Positions 44,092 to 52,153 of a DNA stretch of 64,000 nt are shown one piece after another (positions within the stretch are counted from its first letter, which is position 1; every line of letters starts with the position of its first letter). The DNA lies in assembly GCA_023431185.1 (NCBI GenBank), contig JAEYXS010000117.1, positions 62,001 to 126,000 of the forward strand, read 5' to 3'. Source of the DNA: Verrucomicrobiota bacterium. GTDB lineage: Bacteria > Verrucomicrobiota > Verrucomicrobiia > Limisphaerales > JAEYXS01. Position numbers and translations under genes: made by a program. Under the pieces are notes generated by a model. It saw only the letters and a list, made by a program, of their open reading frames with translations. It was not told the DNA's origin and did not search any database.

Positions 44092-45810
44092 TCACACCTG
44101 CACTGTCCTCGGCTTGAACAAGCCCACCACATACTTCATCTGCGCCCAGAATCCGCTCTCCGACCGGAGCGACGCATAATCCCGCATCCGCAAACATTCC
44201 CGGCGGCTGATCCAGAGCAGCACGAGGTTATTGACCGTGCCGAGGATGAGCCAGACCGACAGAAAATGCCATTCTTCAAACTGCCTGGAAAATTCCTTCG
44301 CCATCGGCCATTTGAGGACTTCAGAAAACATAAACATCAGGAATGCCCCCGCCACGATGATCCCCCACGTAGGCAGGCTCAGCCAGATAAGTCCGCCCAC
44401 CGCTGCATTGAATTCATTGCGCGAGATCAGCCCCATCCAAGTGGCCGTCCAGCGCAGCACATACAGATTGAACAACAGCATGCCGATAAGTGCGATCCAG
44501 ATGACGTAGCGGAAGTATTGAAACTTCACACCATGATAGTAGGTCCGATCATGCATCATGAAAAAGACATCCGCGATGATCACCCACACCACAGGCCAGA
44601 GCAGCTTCCGATTGATCCCCCGGAAATGCTCACGGAGAATTTCGCGCACCTGCAAGGGCGTGGCCAGAATCAGCTCCATTGCACCGGATTGGCGGTCGCG
44701 AAAGATCCAGGTGGCCGCCTCACCGGCCATCCATCCGAGCAACCACAGATGGGTCATGGTCATGATGAAGGAGTAACCGTCCGAATCCCGCCAGTCATCC
44801 GGGTCCAGAAACCACCCGAGGGTGAAGATGAAAGTCGTCGCCGCGAAGATTATCAAGGTGATGTTCAGCCCCAACCGGCTGCGTCGCACCAGCCAGGAGA
44901 TCGGTTCCTCATTCAGCACCGGCTGATGCCGCCAGCGCAACCAGTGGAACAGGCGCTTCAATATGTCCTTCAGTTTGCGCCCGCGATTCTGCCGCGTGAG
45001 CTGCAACTCCTGCTCACGCCAGATGCTCTCCGTCCGCTTGCTCGCCAGATGAAAAGCGCGCCACGCGATCAAATGCTGCACGATCAACGAGATCCAAAAC
45101 AAGTAGTAGAACTGCCCAAAATACATCTTAGGCCCCACTGCCATCACCGCCGTGAACCCCGGTGACAGCGTGAAAATGCTGAGGTAATACGGCAGCAAAT
45201 CCTGGGTGATATGAAAATACGGGATCGAGCTGGCGATCAATCCGGCACCAAACGGGATGCCGACCACCAGGAATGCCATGGTCGCGAGCCAGGCCATCAC
45301 TGCTGCCCAGGAAGTTGTAAGCCTTGAAGACCAGTAAGCTGCCAGCGCGAGTGAAAGCAACATGCTGTTCGCGCAGGCGAACACCACCCGCACATACATC
45401 TCGAATTCCACCCCGCCGAATAGAAACCCGATGGCCATGATGGGCAAGATCGCGATGACGCGATACGCTGCCCCCAGCGACCCGGCCGAGATCTTCCCTG
45501 CCACCACATCGTAGCCGCTCAGATTGGTGAGAAAGAGCAATCCCAGCGTGCCCTCGCGCTTCTCCCGGCTGATGGAATCTGCCACGCCGCTGCCCGCCAG
45601 CAGACAGATCATGCCAGCCAGCGCCGAAAGTGAGTAGAAGAGAGCTTTGCCCAGTTCATGTGCAGGTTCACGGCGCATCGCGAGCCAGAAGAGGAAGAAA
45701 ATCATCAACGCCACGCTCACCGCCACCACGCGATTCCAGTACGTGGCTTTCTGACGCGCTGCCTCGCGCAACTCACGACCGACGACGGGAAGGAAACGCT
45801 TCAACACCAT
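44092..45810 (-). CDS. ABC-2 type permease, paralogue 1 of the operon
   Basis: From ATG 45810 the product has 572 residues beginning MVLKRFLPVVGRELREAARQ; a GGAGGGG motif 3 bases upstream supports this start over one 17 codons earlier. The shared landmarks are SREKREGTLGLLFLTNLSGY and RQSGAMELILATPLQVREIL. Predicted helices fall into two sets with a charged linker of about 60 residues (LASKRTESIWREQELQLTRQ) in between. It follows the ATPase gene in the transcript and precedes paralogue 2 by 13 bases. Confidence 0.88.
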   Translation of the reverse strand: MVLKRFLPVVGRELREAARQKATYWNRVVAVSVALMIFFLFWLAMRREPAHELGKALFYSLSALAGMICLLAGSGVADSISREKREGTLGLLFLTNLSGYDVVAGKISAGSLGAAYRVIAILPIMAIGFLFGGVEFEMYVRVVFACANSMLLSLALAAYWSSRLTTSWAAVMAWLATMAFLVVGIPFGAGLIASSIPYFHITQDLLPYYLSIFTLSPGFTAVMAVGPKMYFGQFYYLFWISLIVQHLIAWRAFHLASKRTESIWREQELQLTRQNRGRKLKDILKRLFHWLRWRHQPVLNEEPISWLVRRSRLGLNITLIIFAATTFIFTLGWFLDPDDWRDSDGYSFIMTMTHLWLLGWMAGEAATWIFRDRQSGAMELILATPLQVREILREHFRGINRKLLWPVVWVIIADVFFMMHDRTYYHGVKFQYFRYVIWIALIGMLLFNLYVLRWTATWMGLISRNEFNAAVGGLIWLSLPTWGIIVAGAFLMFMFSEVLKWPMAKEFSRQFEEWHFLSVWLILGTVNNLVLLWISRRECLRMRDYASLRSESGFWAQMKYVVGLFKPRTVQV

Positions 45811-45813
45811 ACG

Positions 45814-45820
45814 CCCCTCC
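45814..45820 (-). promoter_or_regulatory. Ribosome binding site fixing the start of permease paralogue 1
   Basis: GGAGGGG on the minus strand lies 3 bases ahead of the ATG at 45810. The resulting protein start aligns with the N-termini of the two paralogous permeases, whereas the upstream ATG would add a basic unrelated 17 residues. Confidence 0.65.
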
Positions 45821-45898
45821 CTTCCCGCTCCACTATCGGCAGCCACCCGAATCCGTTCCATGCTCGGTGTGCAGCCATCAACTCCTCCTTTTTTAAAA

Positions 45899-46846
45899 TT
45901 ACTGGGTCTCCCCGCGCGTCACGCGCATGAAGACCTCTTCCAATCCCAGTTCATCTTCCCGCAAGCCCACCAGCTTCAATCCCCCTCCGATCAAGGTCGT
46001 CGCGATGAAAGACGCATCCGTTTCGTGATCCTTCAACGTCACCTTGAGCTGGTCTTCCACCGGTTCGATCTCTGTCACTTCCGGATTCTCCTTCAGCAAT
46101 TCGCTTGCGCGTTCCATGCCCTCCGTGACCTTCACCCAGAAGACCCGGCCGCTCATCTGATCGCGCACGCCCTGCACCGGACCGCTATAGATCAGCTTGC
46201 CCTTCTCGATGATCGCCACGCGATCGCACAAAGTCTGCAACTCGCTCAAGATGTGGGAGGAGATGATGATCGTCTTCCCCATCCGCTGCAGTTCCTCCAG
46301 GATCGCCATCATCTCGATGCGCGCCCGCGGATCCAGACCGCTCGCCGGCTCATCCAGCAGGAGCAGTTTAGGATCATGGATCAGCACCCGCGCCAAGCCC
46401 AAGCGCTGTTGCATGCCGCGGCTCAAAGCCCCGATCAATGCCCCCTTCTTCTCGCTCAAGCCCACCAGCTCCAGCACATCGCTCACGGTCTTCTCGCGCT
46501 TGCCGCTGGGGATGCGATAGCACGCGCCAAAGAAATCCAGATACTCAGTCACCTCCATGTCCTTATAGACCCCAAAGAAATCCGGCATGTAACCGATCAC
46601 ATGCCGTACCGAGTCCGCATCCTTCACCACATCATGCCCCAAGATTTCTGCGCGCCCGGAAGACGGCGTCAGGAATGTCGCCAGGATGCGCAACGTCGTC
46701 GTCTTACCTGCGCCGTTCGAGCCGATGAAGCCGAACAGGTCGCCCTGGTTCACCGTCAGGTTCAGATTGCTGAGCGCCGTCATCGCCCCGTAGGTGCGCG
46801 TCAGTTCGAAGGTCTGCACGGCGGGTATCTTGGTGTCAGTTGCCAT
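45899..46846 (-). CDS. ABC transporter ATPase of the three-permease operon
   Basis: The 315-residue product starts at ATG 46846. It has Walker A GSNGAGKTTTLRILA, signature LSRGMQQRLGLARVLIHDPK, Walker B LLLLDEPASGLDPRARIEMM and the switch SSHILSELQTLCDRV, as in the CcmA/NatA/GldA type of drug and polysaccharide exporters. The C-terminal 90 residues form the small domain typical for ABC-2 systems. It is the only ATPase among three double-length permeases, so the permeases may share it or form alternative complexes. The gene follows the 712-residue partner by 9 bases. Confidence 0.94.
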   Translation of the reverse strand: MATDTKIPAVQTFELTRTYGAMTALSNLNLTVNQGDLFGFIGSNGAGKTTTLRILATFLTPSSGRAEILGHDVVKDADSVRHVIGYMPDFFGVYKDMEVTEYLDFFGACYRIPSGKREKTVSDVLELVGLSEKKGALIGALSRGMQQRLGLARVLIHDPKLLLLDEPASGLDPRARIEMMAILEELQRMGKTIIISSHILSELQTLCDRVAIIEKGKLIYSGPVQGVRDQMSGRVFWVKVTEGMERASELLKENPEVTEIEPVEDQLKVTLKDHETDASFIATTLIGGGLKLVGLREDELGLEEVFMRVTRGETQ

Positions 46847-46855
46847 AGGACATTC

Positions 46856-48994
46856 TCATTGTGGTACCGGGGCCATCACGCGGAACAGCGTGTCGCGCGT
46901 GCTCCGGCGCGGATCAAATTTGTTCAGGGCCGGGATCGGTGCATGACCGCCCGCCCAGGCGAGCAGACACACCTGCCCGCGCTTCAAGCCTTCGCTCAGT
47001 TCAAAACCCTGCGGCAGGATGAACGGTCCCCGATGATTATAATTCTGCTGAGTGGCAGTGGGGAGTCGGCCAAGGAACGAGGCCCCCGCCAGATGCTGCG
47101 GTGGATTCGGCAGATAATTCGCCTGCGAACTCCCGAACGCCTCCCGGCGCCGGTCGGCTGCCATGGAGAAATTGGACGTGTTCTGCTGCACGAAATCCTC
47201 CAACCTTTGCCCATTGCTCTTGCTCACGTTGATTGACCGCCGCTCGCCCGCTTGCATCCGCTGCACCTCGATCACCCGGTCTTCCACCACCAGCCACAAC
47301 CGGTCTGCCGGTCGCTTCAACTTGTTCTCCAGCCGCACGGTGATATCCGAGCCGTTCTTCACCACCTCGATCGCGAACGGTTCCTCGCCCGTTTGCAACC
47401 AGTCACTTACGAAAAGCTGGCTCGTCCACACCGGCACAAACACATCTGCGGCAAAGCCCTTGCCCAGTTGCGTGACATCCGAGCGGCTCAATTCCTGCGC
47501 CGAAGACCACGAGCCCTGGAACTCACCCCGGAATGTTGCGTGCGGCACTTCCGTACCCACCGGATACCGCGAATTGGACGGCGAATAGCACGAGGCATAC
47601 GTACGCCCGCGCATGTCTGCCTTGCCGCTGTGCGACATCACATCCACCACATGCAGCTCGTTCCATTCGCTCTCACCCGCGCGCAGCATGAAACCGATCC
47701 AGTAGATCAACAACGAGAATCCCACCACATAACACGGGAACGTGATCCACGTCAGCATCTGCCGGTTGATCTTCTTCAGCCACCACTGGTCCAGCGGCCC
47801 GATGACCACCAGATACACTGCGAGCAACAGCAACAACCAGCTCACCGGCAGCTTGCGCACTTGCTTGGAATCGATCATCGCACCGATGGGGCCATCGATG
47901 CTCTGATAATTGGGGAAGCTTTGGTTGTTCTGGGTTTTCTCCGCGAACCACCCTGACGGCACCTCCGCCACTTGCGCCCAGAACCAGTTCCGCCCTTTCC
48001 ACGAGCGGAACGGCTCCCGCTCCGGACTGAACGTCAGCACCGTCAAGCGTCCCCGCCCCCGCTCCGTCTGCACCACCAATGGCTGGTCCGCCGCGGACAC
48101 CAGCATCCTCCCCTCACGGACCGTTGCTTGAAATATCGGCGTCGTCGCTTGCAAGAACTCGCTGCTTTCCTCCCGCTTGCGTCCCGTGCTGGAGTAGTAC
48201 TGTCCCTGTGATTTCAGGCCAACTCCCATCCACGCATAACCATCCAGCTCTTTGCCGGCCTCCACCGATTGCGACCCGCCGAACCGCAGCGGTATCAAGG
48301 GTGCCAGCCAAGGCAAGCCGTTCAGATCGCCCGGTTGCTCCACCCCCACGATCAAATGCCCGCCGGCATGCAGCCAGGAAACCAGCGCCGCCGCTTGCGG
48401 AGCCCCGATCTCCAGCGCCCGTTCGGTGTTCACATAGATGACCTGCAATCCCTCCAGCGGGATGGGGCCATCAGGTAAAAATGCCGGATCCAGCCGGACC
48501 ACTTCCACCCCTTGCTCTCCCTGGCTGTTCGCCACATCAGGCAGAATCGGTTGCCCGCCGAAAGTCCGCGCGATGGTTCCCACCAGCATCCCGTTCCAGG
48601 CGAGGTCCTTACGGATGCTCAGGTTCTTCACCTCCGCCCGCTTCTTGTCCTTGTCATCATACAGCACCGCCTTCCACTGCGAATACCGGCCCGCCGAGGC
48701 GAACACCGGCACCACGATCCGTTTCCGCGTATTCGTCGGCAGCTCCACCGGCACGCGCCGCGCCTGGCCGCGACCAGCCTGCTCGTTAGTCAGCTCGATG
48801 ACCCCACTGAAGGGTGGCCCGTCATTGAAGATCTCGAAAGAAGCCGGGAACCAGTTCGCCTCCCGCACCGTGCCCTCGTAGCCGAGCTTCACGTCAAACT
48901 CGAACTCCGCCCGCGCCGCTCCCGCCAGCATCAGCCAGCCCAGCGCGACCACCAGCCACGTCACCCTGCGAAAAATATTTTTAACAGCCTGCAA
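46856..48994 (-). CDS. Membrane-anchored periplasmic partner of the ABC operon
   Basis: The 712-residue product starts at TTG 48994, fixed by GGGGGAGGA 3 bases upstream. A signal segment (about 10-28, ending GAARAEF) is followed by a beta-rich region (30-130), an alpha/beta region (about 150-345, VSWLHAGGHLIVGVEQPG) of the glutamine-amidotransferase-like type often seen in GldG/DUF4350-like proteins, two membrane helices (383-401, 415-437) with a short GPLDQWWLKKINRQ loop, and a C-terminal beta domain. It heads the operon. By analogy to gliding GldA-GldF-GldG systems it could couple transport to the envelope, but that is inference. I do not recognise the exact family. Confidence 0.8.
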   Translation of the reverse strand: MQAVKNIFRRVTWLVVALGWLMLAGAARAEFEFDVKLGYEGTVREANWFPASFEIFNDGPPFSGVIELTNEQAGRGQARRVPVELPTNTRKRIVVPVFASAGRYSQWKAVLYDDKDKKRAEVKNLSIRKDLAWNGMLVGTIARTFGGQPILPDVANSQGEQGVEVVRLDPAFLPDGPIPLEGLQVIYVNTERALEIGAPQAAALVSWLHAGGHLIVGVEQPGDLNGLPWLAPLIPLRFGGSQSVEAGKELDGYAWMGVGLKSQGQYYSSTGRKREESSEFLQATTPIFQATVREGRMLVSAADQPLVVQTERGRGRLTVLTFSPEREPFRSWKGRNWFWAQVAEVPSGWFAEKTQNNQSFPNYQSIDGPIGAMIDSKQVRKLPVSWLLLLLAVYLVVIGPLDQWWLKKINRQMLTWITFPCYVVGFSLLIYWIGFMLRAGESEWNELHVVDVMSHSGKADMRGRTYASCYSPSNSRYPVGTEVPHATFRGEFQGSWSSAQELSRSDVTQLGKGFAADVFVPVWTSQLFVSDWLQTGEEPFAIEVVKNGSDITVRLENKLKRPADRLWLVVEDRVIEVQRMQAGERRSINVSKSNGQRLEDFVQQNTSNFSMAADRRREAFGSSQANYLPNPPQHLAGASFLGRLPTATQQNYNHRGPFILPQGFELSEGLKRGQVCLLAWAGGHAPIPALNKFDPRRSTRDTLFRVMAPVPQ

Positions 48995-48997
48995 GCA

Positions 48998-49006
48998 TCC
49001 TCCCCC
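48998..49006 (-). promoter_or_regulatory. Ribosome binding site supporting the TTG start
   Basis: GGGGGAGGA on the minus strand is three bases ahead of TTG 48994. A nearby ATG is out of frame, so the TTG is the best start for the operon's first gene. Confidence 0.65.
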
Positions 49007-49392
49007 GTCTCTTTGGCTTGATACCCTCTTTCATTGGAACGCCCGAAAGTTAATCACCCTCAACGCCATACGCAATTCACAAGTGACAAAAATGTGACGT
49101 TGAAATGGTTCATGCAGCCTCTCGCTCGGGTGGCCGTAAACACAGCCCCATTGAGCCTCGGACTCGGAATCGTGATTTTCTCTCCCTTTTTCACGTCTGC
49201 CTTCCTCCTGTTGACCTTGTGCCCAGTAAGACCTCCGCAGGCCACTGGCATAAACCGGTTGCGATTTACGTTTCCAATATCCTCCTAACTTCAAGAATTG
49301 CCAACTGAGAAGTTAAAAATATTTTGTGCGAACAATTAAAAAACCTAATACCCATTAAACCGCTCGAATTTCCCCCACCGAACGAAATACCA

Positions 49393-49420
49393 CCTCGGCA
49401 CTTGTACATAAGTGCCGAGG
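49393..49420. repeat. 11-bp perfect inverted repeat in a gene-free gap
   Basis: CCTCGGCACTT at 49393-49403 is repeated in reverse complement at 49410-49420 around GTACAT. The stem is GC-rich enough for a stable RNA hairpin, but no T-run follows on either strand. An operator or an RNA hairpin is possible. Confidence 0.6.
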
Positions 49421-49594
49421 ATTTCTACCAAATCCCTCCTTGGCCCCACGCAGCCAGCGATCGTCCACCGGAACCAACCACCGCCCTTTCCTCACCCGCT
49501 TTTGATTACGGGTGTGACTAAAACCGGGTGAGGCCAACTGCGTCTGCGCCCGCCAAACCACGGACAACCTGGCATCGGCACTGGAAATGTTGCC

Positions 49595-49632
49595 TCCCTC
49601 TCTCCCAAGGGAGAGGGCTGGGGTGAGGGGGA
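49595..49632. repeat. Dispersed CTCTCCC-AA-GGGAGAG repeat, copy 1
   Basis: CCCTCTCTCCCAAGGGAGAG is followed by GGCTGGGGTGAGGGGG. The same architecture of a CT/GA stem and a GGGxTGAGGGG tail recurs at 53924-53972, 63511-63563 and, inverted, at 63607-63643. Confidence 0.75.
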
Positions 49633-49740
49633 AGATGACGCACCCAAGCAGATCCAGCCACCCTTCGCCCGAACAGCTCACCACCGTACGCTGGTTCACA
49701 GAACTCGCATCCTGCTGGCCATTACTCAGCTCCCCCGCTC

Positions 49741-50055
49741 TTGATCACACCTGCAGTCTACCCCTCCTTGCCAAAACCGCCCGCTGCGGTTTATTTTTCG
49801 GAAAGCTTGCCAAACTCAACCGACATACGTCACGCCGCCAGTCTGGCGCTAGGTCTGGTCACCCTGCTGGCCCTGCTCTGCTTTCTCCTTTGGCCGGACT
49901 GGGCGGAGCAATCATTTCACTCCCGCTGGGCCCTGGCCCTCTTCACCCTTTGGTGCGGCATTGTGGCCGGTTGCCTCCACCCAGAATTCAGCGCCGGTCT
50001 CACACAAGGCATCCGGGAATTCCTAAATTACTTCGGCCGCGACGATGATCCGTAA
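49741..50055 (+). CDS. Small membrane protein, unrecognised
   Basis: The frame encodes 104 residues from a TTG at 49741. After about 30 polar residues there are two membrane segments (ASLALGLVTLLALLCFLLW and WALALFTLWCGIVAGCLHPE) and a short acidic tail ending FGRDDDP. Hydropathy and the in-frame stop 23 bases before the pentapeptide gene make it plausible. No Shine-Dalgarno motif supports the TTG and there are no homologues I recognise, so the start and even the gene remain uncertain. Confidence 0.5.
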   Translation: MITPAVYPSLPKPPAAVYFSESLPNSTDIRHAASLALGLVTLLALLCFLLWPDWAEQSFHSRWALALFTLWCGIVAGCLHPEFSAGLTQGIREFLNYFGRDDDP

Positions 50056-50078
50056 TCACTGTTCCAAATCACCAGCTT

Positions 50079-50444
50079 ATGGAGGTAACAGTAAATTGGC
50101 CCACCGTGCTGAAACGCTACGCGCAAGGTGAACGCAATTTCCGTGAGATCTCGCTGGACACCGAACCCTACGGCGAGCTAACCGGCCTCATCTTGGACAG
50201 CAGCGATTTTACTGGCTCCTTCATCATCGCCACCTTCAGGCAGTGCAGCCTGCGTTCCACCAGTTTTCGCGATACCAATGTGAAATGCTGCGACTTCACT
50301 GAAGCCGATCTGACCGACGCTGATTTTCGTGGCGCTGCCCTCTGCTCGACCACCTTCAAAGGTGCCCGAATGACCGGCGCCAAGTTTGTTGGCTCCAGTT
50401 ATCACGGCACCGTTTTCCCTGAAGGTTTCATTCCTGATTGGTAA
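50079..50444 (+). CDS. Small pentapeptide-repeat protein
   Basis: The 121-residue product starts at ATG 50079. Residues about 30-105 are pentapeptide repeats (A/C/S)(D/N)(L/F)xx: LDSSDFTGSFIIATFRQCSL, then CCDFTEADLTDADFRGAALC and STTFKGARMTGAKFVGS. These form a right-handed quadrilateral beta helix of only four or five coils. DNA-gyrase-protecting pentapeptide proteins are longer, so a role as DNA mimic is not supported; function unknown. It precedes the GNAT gene by 27 bases on the same strand. Confidence 0.85.
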   Translation: MEVTVNWPTVLKRYAQGERNFREISLDTEPYGELTGLILDSSDFTGSFIIATFRQCSLRSTSFRDTNVKCCDFTEADLTDADFRGAALCSTTFKGARMTGAKFVGSSYHGTVFPEGFIPDW

Positions 50445-50471
50445 GCCATTCCGATCGCGGTTCGATATTTT

Positions 50472-51191
50472 ATGGCCCCACAAACCAACCACCTCGGCCA
50501 ACTTGTCGGCGCACCTCTACCCGATTGGCAACCACCCGCCCTGCCCGCTCGTGCCCCGATGATCGGCCGCTTCTGCCGCTTGGAACCATTGGACGCCACC
50601 GCTCACGCCCAAGCCCTCCATGCCGCCAATCAGTTGGACACGGCTGGCAAGATGTGGACCTACCTTCCCTACGGCCCCTTCGCCGATTTCACCAGCTACC
50701 GCGCTTGGCTGGATTCCATGAGCCAAAGCACCGACCCGCTCTTCTACACCATCATTGATTTGCAGACGCAGACACCCGTCGGACTCGCCGCCTACCTCCG
50801 TATCACTCCCGGCAGCGGCACGATTGAAGTCGGCCACCTGAACTACTCCCCCTTGCTGCAAAAGACTCCCGCCGCCACCGAGGCCATGTATCTGATGATG
50901 GCCCACGCTTTCTCCCTCGGCTATCGCCGTTACGAATGGAAATGCGATTCCCTGAACGCCCCTTCCCGCGCCGCCGCCCTGCGATTGGGTTTCAAGTTCG
51001 AAGGCATCTTCCGTCAGGCCACTATCGTCAAAGGCCGCACCCGCGATACCGCGTGGTATTCCATCATCGACTCCGAATGGCCCGCCCTCAGTGAAATCTT
51101 CCAACGCTGGCTGCATCCCGATAATTTCGACTCCCAAGGCCGCCAACGTCATCGCCTGTCCGAATTGACCTCAGCGGTCACCGGCCAATAG
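50472..51191 (+). CDS. GNAT-family N-acetyltransferase (RimJ/RimL type)
   Basis: The 239-residue product starts at ATG 50472. It fits the RimJ/RimL branch: LEPLDATAHAQALHAANQLD near the start, VGLAAYLRITPGSGTIEVGH for the central strands, ATEAMYLMMAHAFSLGYRRY for the acetyl-CoA helix and NAPSRAAALRLGFKFEGIFR, the family's usual closing block. It would transfer an acetyl group to an amine, perhaps a protein N-terminus or a small molecule. The gene is the last of a three-gene run on the plus strand. Confidence 0.92.
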   Translation: MAPQTNHLGQLVGAPLPDWQPPALPARAPMIGRFCRLEPLDATAHAQALHAANQLDTAGKMWTYLPYGPFADFTSYRAWLDSMSQSTDPLFYTIIDLQTQTPVGLAAYLRITPGSGTIEVGHLNYSPLLQKTPAATEAMYLMMAHAFSLGYRRYEWKCDSLNAPSRAAALRLGFKFEGIFRQATIVKGRTRDTAWYSIIDSEWPALSEIFQRWLHPDNFDSQGRQRHRLSELTSAVTGQ

Positions 51192-51201
51192 CAGTCGTCT
51201 G

Positions 51202-51230
51202 TGGAGCGCGGTGCGTCTCGCCCGCAGCAA
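51202..51230. repeat. Dispersed palindromic repeat, copy 2
   Basis: TGGAGCGCGGTGCGTCTCGC followed by CCGCAGCAA closely resembles the copy at 24459-24486, with one inserted base and two changes. It lies 10 bases past the GNAT stop, as copy 1 lies just past a terminator. Confidence 0.6.
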
Positions 51231-51297
51231 TAACCCTTAGCAAAGGCAACTTGGTAAAGGGATACTGATGTTCAAGTGTCGATTGCGCCTTGCCAGT

Positions 51298-52098
51298 TCA
51301 ACGGGCTGCAACCTCTGGAAACCAATAAGGATCGGTGACGATCTCCGCTCCCGCTCGCTTGGCCAGTAATGCGAGCCCGCAATGGGACCAGCACCACATG
51401 TGCCCGATCTGCTTATTATCCGTGGTCATCACGATTTCGGTATCCGTCTCTGACTTGATTGACCACCTTGTACCTTTCCGGATGCCAGCCCAGAGTTGAT
51501 CAAAGTCCTTCTGCTGTGCCTTGGCAAATTTGGCCCAATCCTTCTTCAACCATGGCGTGACCAGCGGCTTCGAAGCCGCCTTCACCCGGCGATGACGATA
51601 AGCTCCCCAGATCATCTCCGATTGTTCCTGTGCCTTTGCCAAATCGCCAAGCACCCAGTATTTCATCATGCCTGCCCAGGCAGCCGTATAGAGCTCTCCC
51701 CTATCTGTTGGATGCCGTCCTTTGTCTCCTGAAGCATCCGCGATCGCGTCTGCCACCTCTTTGATCTGCTCCTCGGTAGAACCTAAGATGGCACAGTTGA
51801 TCAGGAAAAGGTCATGCACAGGCAGGTCATCATATCCCCGGGTTCTTGCTCTTAGGTCCAATCCTTTTTTCACCAAACCATGGACCCGCTCGCAGATGAT
51901 TTCTCGGGGATTGCCTGACAACCACTGCCTCCATATCCAACCTAGGCAGTGCTCTGCCCGATGCGCTGCCCCGCGGACTTCTATTGGCAGATACCTGATT
52001 TCATTTTCATCAACCGGTTTTCCAAACTTGGTGAAACTTTCGTTTTGCTCAATGTTTTCTGGCAGATCAATCACTTTGACATTTTTGCTTATGGCCAT
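51298..52098 (-). CDS. Unrecognised 266-residue protein
   Basis: The product starts at ATG 52098 with AAGGTG 7 bases upstream. It has no signal peptide, no membrane segment and no repeat. The N-terminal third is acidic (VIDLPENIEQNESFTKFGKP), the middle is alpha-helical with several tryptophans (RAEHCLGWIWRQWLSG, DRGELYTAAWAGMMKYWVLG) and the C-terminus has a WCWSHC cluster followed by ALLAKRAGAEIVTDPYWFPE. The gene is AT-richer at its beginning than its neighbours. It is co-directional with and 55 bases after the gamma-glutamyltransferase gene. It is soluble and probably cytoplasmic; the function is unknown. Confidence 0.75.
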   Translation of the reverse strand: MAISKNVKVIDLPENIEQNESFTKFGKPVDENEIRYLPIEVRGAAHRAEHCLGWIWRQWLSGNPREIICERVHGLVKKGLDLRARTRGYDDLPVHDLFLINCAILGSTEEQIKEVADAIADASGDKGRHPTDRGELYTAAWAGMMKYWVLGDLAKAQEQSEMIWGAYRHRRVKAASKPLVTPWLKKDWAKFAKAQQKDFDQLWAGIRKGTRWSIKSETDTEIVMTTDNKQIGHMWCWSHCGLALLAKRAGAEIVTDPYWFPEVAAR

Positions 52099-52153
52099 GT
52101 GTGCACCTTTTTATTGCAAACTAGTTGCTCACCAAATTTACCATCTCCTTATT

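Larger units (their letters stand above)
48995..49740. other. Long non-coding stretch with an inverted repeat and a dispersed repeat
   Basis: This 746-base gap separates the ABC operon from the next plus-strand gene. Short frames here on both strands have no family resemblance. It holds an 11-bp inverted repeat at 49393-49420 and a CTCTCCC/GGGAGAG-type repeat at 49595-49632. The promoter of the ABC operon should be in its left part. Confidence 0.65.

Noticed and set aside
44020..47236. Two long plus-strand frames (381 and 458 codons) across the ABC operon
   Set aside because: They are shadows of the permease and ATPase genes; translations are H/R/Q/P-rich and share no pattern with each other.
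49034..49288. An 84-codon frame in the gap after the ABC operon
   Set aside because: No ribosome binding site, no family resemblance and an overlapping antisense frame of the same length.
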